Shown in pieces: positions 57,396 through 64,000 of a stretch of 64,000 nucleotides of DNA (position 1 is its first letter; each line of letters starts with the position of its first letter). The stretch covers positions 124,001 through 188,000 of the forward strand of contig JACKQL020000087.1 of the NCBI GenBank assembly GCA_018296165.2. The letters run 5' to 3'. The notes under the pieces are model-generated. The model saw only the letters and a list, made by a program, of their open reading frames with translations, was not told the DNA's origin and ran no database searches. This DNA is from Termitomyces sp. T153. Taxonomy: Eukaryota; Basidiomycota; Agaricomycetes; Agaricales; Lyophyllaceae. The position numbers and the translations under genes were made by a program.

Positions 57396-58746
57396 ATGAA
57401 CATTTGCGATTCCGACTGCGACCAAGTCGGCCATTGTTCAGACAGTCATCTATCCCTTCTCGTCAGTTCGCCAATGCCGAATGACATACGTCAAGAATGT
57501 GTGGTATCTCTTGAATCACGCTCTATAGAGGCCTGCCACGTGTTGCGTCCTTGGATATTCGATGAAGATATGGTGAGTCCGGATATCATCATGACCTATA
57601 CCACTGTTCACTGGATCTTTCGAAGCTGATACGACTCGAGTATGCGTGGGGACGGGAGTATGGTGCTCTAGATTTTGATTCCGAGGCAAACACGATATAT
57701 CGTGAGCGATCCCTTGTTTCCAGGTTAGGGTCCAATCTGATTCTTCGTCAGTAACACCAGAGCTTCGCCGTATGTTTGAGTCGGGCCTGTGGGCTCTCCT
57801 TCCGATAGATTTTCCGCTGCTTAGATTCATTACGAATACGGATTTTACTATTGAAAAACCAATTGAGGTGGGTATTTCGATCATGTTCGTTGGCACATCA
57901 CATAATGATTTCCGTTAGACTGCGTACATAGGAAAGGACCCATTTGACTATGTTTTTGTTCCCCTGCCCGGGATGGAGAGTACTATCAGTCGTTTTGATG
58001 ATAGGGATAGCCTGCCGCAAAAGCATGTTTTCCCTTATACCACCTTGCCAGTCTTACACCTTCACGTTCAACCGCATTATGTTCTCATCGACCTCTATGA
58101 AAAGATTATGAAACATGAGCGCACTGTATGCAACATGTGGAAATACAAAGGATACGAACCATATTTTAAGAAATATGCTAGGGCTGATGTTACCTGTCGA
58201 GGCACATACCGAATGTGGAAAAAATGGATTGTTCCCTCAGATTTCGTAGGAAACCCAGTTGCTAGCCAGAGAGGCGATGCTCAGACAGTGTCCTGCGGCA
58301 GTAGTACACTGCCAGTACCTAAACTACGCCCGGGGGCTTATGCTTGGGACGTTGACGAAGTCGGCTTACGACCTACGGACTCTGTGACTTACATCTCCCA
58401 CCGTGAGGATGGGGAGGACAGCTCTGATGATGACGGAGACGAATACGTCGTGGACGAGACAGACTCTGCATTCCAGGCACGGATGCAGCGTTGGATTGCT
58501 GTTTTACAGCCTGGTCTGATGACGGACTTGGAACCGATGCAAGCGGAGGTCATAGAAATGGCTCAACTTGGGAAGACGGAGAAAGAACCAGGTATAGATA
58601 CAGGGTCACCGACGATGGTTGGCTCGATCTCGTTGAATGTCGACAAGATGGACCGTAATGAGGTAAACTCGTCTCTTGAGATGTACGTGCGTCATCGGAC
58701 GAAGTCTATTTCGGACAAGTTGCTCAGTTCATCCACTATGGCATGA
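57396..58746 (+). CDS. HNH-like (HNH_2-type) family protein, copy 3
   Basis: The ATG at 57396 gives MNICDSDCDQ...LLVSSPMPND. The exon ends at FDEDM before gtgagtcc (about 57571). Exon 2 (about 57628-57700) reads LIRLEYAWGREYGALDFDSEANTIY. Exon 3 (about 57752-57867) reads TPELRRMFESGLWALLPIDFPLL...KPIE. The last exon (about 57919-58746) begins TAYIGKDPFDYVF and ends SSSTMA. The pattern CVVSLES...ACHVLRPW, then N..Y..PELRRMFESGL fits an HNH_2-like fold. The acidic C-terminal segment (DGEDSSDDDGDEY) matches copy 1. No break was seen, so this is the best preserved copy. It is an inverted duplicate of 17750-19342. Its role is unknown. Confidence 0.72.
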
Positions 58747-58986
58747 ATATTCATCATCTATCTCATGTGTTGATTGCTTCCTATTGCTGTCGCACTTCCT
58801 CGATAAATAGTACATTTGCCTCGCACATACCCAGCATTAATCAATTTGTACATCTCATCTACATATTAATTGCCATACAATACAGTAATGTGGCAGCAGT
58901 CAAATTCATCGCTGGACGTGTATGAGATGAACGTGTTTGAATCGCCGCGAGCACATGCAGTGCACGTGGTTGGTTGTACGAAGCCG
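58747..58986. other. 3' flank of HNH-like gene 3, shared with gene 1
   Basis: Bases 58747-58925 are homologous in inverted orientation to about 17750-17946. No gene is seen. Confidence 0.6.
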
Positions 58987-59384
58987 TTTTTTTTTTTTTT
59001 TTTTTTTTGGGGGGGGGGGGGGTGGTTCTGTCGATTGCTAGACGTGTCTACATAAGTTAGCTTCTAGCAACCATAGAAAAAAGGAAATTCGTGTTGTGTT
59101 GTTTTGATTTTGTATTTTTCGTGTTTTCGTCGACCCACCGTAGGGAAATGCCCCTTATGCACTGCGTGTGGGGCTCGGGTGTTTACCAGTTCATCTAAGG
59201 CCGATCCATACCCATACCCACTAAAACCCTACTTGTCGACTTCCATGCATGGTCTTACGTTTTCTGGCAAGATATTTAGCCAGGTGTCTGCTACCTTTTT
59301 TTCGTCCTGGGTCTTCTTGCCGTACCTTCTCTCGTCCGAGGACAGGCAGTCCAGTTTCACCCTCCTTGGGACCATGTTTGTCCA

Positions 59385-59740
59385 TCAGTTTCTGACTGCA
59401 CTTTCCTTTGGTGCTTGCTCGGGGTCTGCTTCGTCCCTTATTTTCCACTCGCACCTTATTTTCCAAATTAGGCGGGCAGATTCCGAGATTATTGTTCTCA
59501 GGAAGCGGCTACCCATATGTGTCGGGGTGCCATTGGCATGTGTTACTTTGATTAGGTTGCAGCCCAGGATGAGCCCTATGTTCGGGGTATTCCATTTGAG
59601 GCTTCTCTTTTCACACAGTAGTTTTGCAAGGTGCCATATTTGCCTCTGGCCTGATGCCTCGCACTCTGTTAGTATGTGTTCCATGGATTCGGTTGTGTTA
59701 CACTTCGGGCACCATCCTCTGTGTTCATACCCAGGGATCT
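59385..59740 (-). pseudogene. LINE ORF2 C-terminal Cys/His end
   Basis: Frame reading MEHILTECEASGQRQIWHLAKLLCEK with the upstream C..C gives the CCHC-like motif typical of LINE ORF2 ends. It continues into 59221-59466 in a shifted frame rich in Lys and Arg. Confidence 0.65.
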
Positions 59741-59809
59741 TTTCCTAGTAGTCACCAATTTTATATGCATTGTGTGTGGCCTTCCATAGCAAGGCCCTAG
59801 ATTCCTCAG

Positions 59810-60613
59810 TTATAGTACTGTCTTTATGGATTTCCCGATGCGCCCATCCAAGGGCAGGTCCCCATTTGCTTCTTTCAGCACCCATCTTGCTTTGTTGAGG
59901 TTTATGGTCATTCCTCTTCTTACTGGGCATGGTTTTCTTTCTAGTATGCCCCTATATAGTGGGGCTTGTGTTGCTTTGCTTAGTTTGGCTCCGGTGTGAT
60001 GGAAGCCTTCTGTTGGGGTCAGGTCTATTTTGTTCAAGGATTCCTTTTGGGTCCCTTCCTTTGTCAGCTCATCTGCCTGTTCATTTCCTTCTACTCTGCT
60101 GTGGCCTTTGACCTTTGTTAGGATGGTCAGGCCTTTTCTTGCTCTCATCTGGGCTGTTATTGCTTTGAAGATTTCCTGGTTTTCAGCTCCTATCCATCCC
60201 TTGTCTTCCCTTTTTCTCAGGTGAGTTGTCAATCCATCTATTGTTATTTTTGAGTCACTGAGTATTTCTAGGTGGTCTTGGGGATTGGCAGTCTGTACAG
60301 CTAATAGGATGGCTAGGGCCTCCCCTGCATTGTTTGTTTGCTTCAGGTGTTTTAGTACTCCCACTGCCATATTATGGGGGCTCTGGTCTCCAAACCAGAC
60401 ACCTGCCCCCACTACAGCTTCCTCCAAGCCATTTTTTGTGCATGAGCTGTCTGTGTAGGCTTTTATCCAGTGTGTGGGGCCTGCTTCTTTACTTTCTCCA
60501 TTTTCCAGGTTTGGTGGGTGTCTGTTACTTGGGACTTGTGGATTTATGTCCACAAAGACTTGGAAACCATTGCTCAGGTCTGTTTCTATGTCTATTCTCT
60601 TTTCAAAGATCAC
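59810..60613 (-). pseudogene. LINE RNase H domain
   Basis: An open frame of 267 codons with KAYTDSSCTKNG (first Asp), NNAGEALAILLAV (Glu), ILSDSKITIDGL (second Asp) and KVKGHSRVEGNEQADELT (His and last Asp). All catalytic residues are present. The frame joins the RT part through shifted frames at 60851-60613. Confidence 0.85.
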
Positions 60614-60850
60614 AGTCTGTTTGCTGTTTGTTAGGGTCCTTATTCCCTTGCTTATTCCCCTTTCTTCTTATCTTCCCAGGTTCAAGGGGTTCCAGCAGTG
60701 GTCCATCCTGGCCAGGAGCTTCCTTGCATACATGCTGCACCTTTGTGGGTTTTTGCATCCTTTGTCTCTCATCCCTTTGCACTCGTTGCACTTGCAGTTT
60801 TTTCTCAGGTTGTAGTTTGGATTCATACTTGAATTCATGTGTTTTACTAA

Positions 60851-62572
60851 TTATAGGAGGTCCTCCATGGTCCTGATTCCATGCTTATTCCTCATGCATT
60901 TAGCTGGGGCTGAGTTGTAACCTGGGTATTTGGCTCCTACTAGGCCAGTGTGATGCCATATGGGCATCCTCAGCTTTGGTTTTGGAGTTAGTCCACAGTG
61001 CATCAGTGTAACCTTGTGCTTTTTTATCACCTTTATCATTCTCTTCATGGAGGGTGGGATGCTTTTGTTCTGTTCCCATGTGTCTACCTTCAGGTCTTGT
61101 AGTAGGAAGTTCTCATATATGTTCGTGTCCATGGACCCTTGCCTTTTGCTTATATTTATTCCTATCAGTGCATCTGCAATTGTTGCCCACATTGGTCTTG
61201 TTTTGTTGAGGGTCAGATACTGTTTTGCTTTCATGAGCTCTATTTCCTCATTTCTTGACCTGAGGTCTAGCAGCTTTTTTCCACCCTGCTCTGTCAGTCT
61301 GTATAAAGTTTCCAATCTTACAGTAGGCTTCACTTCCTTTCCCCATATAAAGTCCCTTATCATCTTTGTTAGCCTCCTCTCAACTTCCAGCAGCATGCCT
61401 TGGATGCATGTGTGGTACTATGTGTGTCCACCCACCACCATTCCTATGATCAGGCATCTGCCATCTATGGTGGGGTGTCCTTTGCTCCACTTCTTGAGGT
61501 TGCTCGCTATTTGTTCTATCATGGGGGCCCATATGCTTAGATTCATGATTTGGTTCCCAATGAAAGCTCCTAATAGTTGCATTGCTTCCCCATCTGGGGT
61601 TATTTCTATATTGTCTGGGATTGGCATTGCTAGGTCTGCCATTTTCCTTGTTGCATTTAGTCTGTCCCTGAACTCTTTGTCTCCCACAGGGACAATTTTG
61701 GTCTTTGGTGTGTTAAACTTTCCTGAAGTGGCACACCAATCATTCAGGAGAAGTTGGAGGTCTTTTAGGTTGTCCTCCTCAGACAGGTATATAGTCATAT
61801 CATCAGCAAAGATTTTTACTATCAGGCATTCTATGTCCTCTTTGATTTTGAATCCTTTCAGGTCAGAGTCTCTTATCATCTGTGCTAAGGATTCTTTTGC
61901 TAGGTTAAAGAGTAGGCAGGACATTGGGTCTCCTTGCCTAACTCCTCTCTTGACAGTGTATGGTTTGCTCATCTCTCTGTTGATCATTACCACTGTCTTT
62001 GCTTTAGTGTAGAGCAACCTTACAATCTTGATAAAGGGTTTTGGGAAGCCAAATTTTTTTAAGGTCACCCATAGGAATGGGTGTCTGATTTTGTCATATG
62101 CTTTCTCTTGATCAAAGCATACTATTGCTCCATTTATCTTCTTTTTTTTTCCCCACTCTATTAGGAGGTGTGCCAGTTTGGTTTGGTCCTCAATCCTCCT
62201 TCCTTTCATGAACCCTGCTTGGTCTGGGTGTATGAGGTCTTGGGTTACTTCAGTTAGCTTGTTGGTGAGTGCCTTTGTGAGGATCTTGTAGTCTGTGTTA
62301 AGAACACTTATTGGTCTGTAGTTCCCCATGTTTGTTTGGTCACCCTTCTTGTAGATTGGGCACATCCACCTGTCTGCAAAGCCAGTTTGCAGGATCATTC
62401 CATTTTCCTCTATGTCATTGTAGAGGATGGTGAGGTAGCTTGCTACATCAAAGGGTTTGTCACTATTCTGTGCCTGGGGTCCACCTGCTTCCTTACTGCT
62501 TTTGTGTTTGTTTAGGAATTGCTTCCATATTTCCTGGGGCAGTCTGTCTGGGTGGGCCCACCACCTTTCCAT
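60851..62572 (-). pseudogene. LINE reverse transcriptase
   Basis: 62572-61418 holds CPIYKKGDQTNMGNYRPIS, HPDQAGFMKGRRIEDQT, VCFDQEKAYDKI, VKRGVRQGDPMSCLLFNLA and the catalytic FADDMTIYL, intact. 61396-60851 is the thumb and connection (MIRDFIWGKEVKPTVRLETLY, GGKKLLDL). One break lies near 61400. The core RT is the best preserved part of this LINE. Confidence 0.9.
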
Positions 62573-63099
62573 TTGGAAGTTGTTTTATTGCTGTTATAAG
62601 TTTGTTGCTTGTAAGTCTTGCCTTCAGGAGGTCTTGGTCACTCCTCTTCAGTCTCTTTTTCAGGTGTTTTAGCCCTTTTTTTACTGCTTTCCTTTTTTCT
62701 TTCATAGTAGTTTCTTTGTCTTCATTTTGAAGGCTATCATGGTATTCTTTTGCCATGTTTGCCATTCTTTCAGACCTTCTCACCAGGTGTTTGCCCTCTT
62801 GTTCAGGGTCTCTAATGGCAATAATTATGTCCTGTGGTGCATGGTCTTTGTTCACTCTTATCCATGTCTTTCTCAGTACCTCACCTTCCAGGAAGAATTT
62901 TGCTGCAGTGTTGTCTCTGCTTCTCCCAAGTTTTTGCTTTCTCAGTTCTCTTATGCATTCATCCAGTATGGTGGCCTTGCTCCCCTTTTTTTTGGTAATC
63001 CCACTGGCTTCTGTTCAAGATGGCCTCTCTGTCAGCTTCTAGTCCCTTCAGTTCCTTGTTCAACTTTGGGTTTGTTTGCTTTGCATATTGTCATATCTC

Positions 63100-64000
63100 C
63101 TCTACCATCCTGTCCTTTAGTTTCTTGTGGATTATTTGGGGGTTGTATACTTCTGATCTATTTATTTCACTTGCTTCCAATTCTTTGTGGTATTCCTTTC
63201 CTAGTTCATTTAGTTTTCTCCTGAGCTTATCATGTTCTAATAGGAAGATGGGGACTGCATAGCATCCAGGGCCTTGATGCAGTACCCATGGGTTCATTAT
63301 CTTGGCACTTACTAGCAAGTGGGGTCCATATTGATACCTGTGTTTTTAATTTCCCAGCTATTACTGTAGCTAAGGAGGTCTTCTTTAATGTATATGCAGT
63401 CCAGTCATGAGTGGGCTGTGCTGTCATGCATCCAAAAAGTGAAATCCACTTCTGAGGGGTGGTCTCTCCACCATCTGTCCACCAGATTTAAGTAACCCTT
63501 TAGACTTGACAGGGCATCCACCACACTGTGTGCATTTTGGTGGGCTGGCAGGCAGTCAATAGGGTCTTCTACTATATTTAGGTCCCCTAGCATGCATGTG
63601 GGTTTGTCCCACTTTTCGGCCCTCCATATGTCTTTGATATGTTTTCAGAAGAGTTCATTCTCATTGGCTCTGTTGGGTGCATATACTGCTAGACATGTTA
63701 TGGTGGTTTCAGGGCTCCAGGGTACATCTACTATCAGTGCTCTCCCTCTGATGATCACTTTGGAGCTTGATTTCCACCACCTTGTTGTGGTCTTGTTTAA
63801 GACTACCACTACACCCATCTTGTTAGGTGCTGATTTGTCCAGCATTGATATTATGTGCAGTCTCTTTCTGTATACCTCATTTAGCATCTTCCTGTTTTTC
63901 TCTGTTAGATGTGTTTCTTGGAGGGCCAAGATGTCTATTTTCTCTTCCAGCATGAGTTGGTTTACTTTGCTCCATTTTTGTTCTGTTGCTGAGGATCCTC
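63100..64000 (-). pseudogene. LINE APE-like endonuclease, partial
   Basis: 63953-63645 reads IDILALQETHL and LAVYAPNRANEN. 63593-63405 reads MLGDLNIVEDPID (the GDLN motif) and VDFTFWMHDSTAHS, followed by a stop and LDCIYI, where SRLDCIYI is expected. The stop fits a CGA-to-TGA change. The first part of the domain lies beyond 64000. Confidence 0.8.

Larger units (their letters stand above)
58987..64000 (-). mobile_element. LINE (non-LTR retrotransposon), 5' end outside the window
   Basis: On the minus strand the order is endonuclease, reverse transcriptase, RNase H, Cys-rich end, 3' UTR and tail. The 3' end is a run of 14 C followed by 22 A (plus coordinates 59022-58987), marking the insertion point. 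Gene order and RNase H match Tad1/I-type LINEs of fungi. CpG is depleted above about 59.6 kb and normal below it. The 5' end and the target duplication cannot be seen. Confidence 0.88.

Noticed and set aside
60960..62012. 350-codon plus-strand ORF
   Set aside because: It is the complement of the LINE reverse transcriptase, which has all RT motifs on the minus strand.

Overview
The window looks like nuclear DNA of a filamentous basidiomycete, probably an Agaricomycete. Genes are split by introns of about 50-60 bp with GT...AG ends. The mobile elements are types common in such genomes: Ty3/gypsy with chromodomain, Ty1/copia, Ngaro-type tyrosine-recombinase retroelements, LINEs, and a DUF6729/3'-5' exonuclease gene family. 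Species cannot be set from sequence alone. No rRNA gene, convincing tRNA gene or CRISPR array was seen.

The window alternates between two sequence states. About 1-16.9 kb, 34.0-55.35 kb and 59.6-64 kb are strongly CpG-depleted, with TpG/CpA where relatives have CpG, and hold decayed, nested mobile elements. About 17.2-34.0 kb and 55.4-59.6 kb keep normal CpG and hold the apparently functional genes. Many stop codons and lost catalytic residues in the elements fit CpG deamination of methylated DNA.

Layout. 0.5-6.3 kb: a 5.8-kb element with terminal inverted repeats and a 10-bp target duplication, filled by one decayed DUF6729-exonuclease gene, with a solo LTR inside it. 6.9-9.1 kb: SINE-like sequence, a decayed copy of an exon of the oxidoreductase at 24.3 kb, and an LTR fragment. 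9.2-16.5 kb: a complete 7.3-kb LTR element without recognisable pol (LARD-like), TSD ATCAT. 16.6-17.2 kb: LINE remnant. 17.9-23.3 kb: two tandem genes of an HNH-like family, the second with a young, internally deleted copia element (TSD CGCAT) in its last codons. 24.3-25.3 kb: NAD(P)-binding oxidoreductase. 25.5-30.7 kb: two near-identical tandem cytochrome P450 genes. 31.5 kb: minisatellite. 31.9-34.1 kb: PHO84-type phosphate transporter whose 5' exons have decayed into the CpG-poor zone. 35.3-44.1 kb: nested chromoviruses with a solo LTR (TSD GCACC). 46.6-57.4 kb: a gypsy element (TSD GTTTC) carrying a chromovirus fragment and, in the last bases of its 3' LTR, an Ngaro-type element with split direct repeats. 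57.4-58.7 kb: a third HNH-like gene. 59.0-64 kb: a LINE running off the window.

The P450 pair and the oxidoreductase converge and could act in one oxidative pathway; this rests on proximity only. The three HNH-like genes share a CACGTG palindrome upstream. The most noteworthy items are the exonuclease-bearing TIR element, the Ngaro element whose duplicated ends record a steep local change in CpG decay, the phosphate transporter being lost from its 5' end, and the copia element that rewrote the C-terminus of a host gene.
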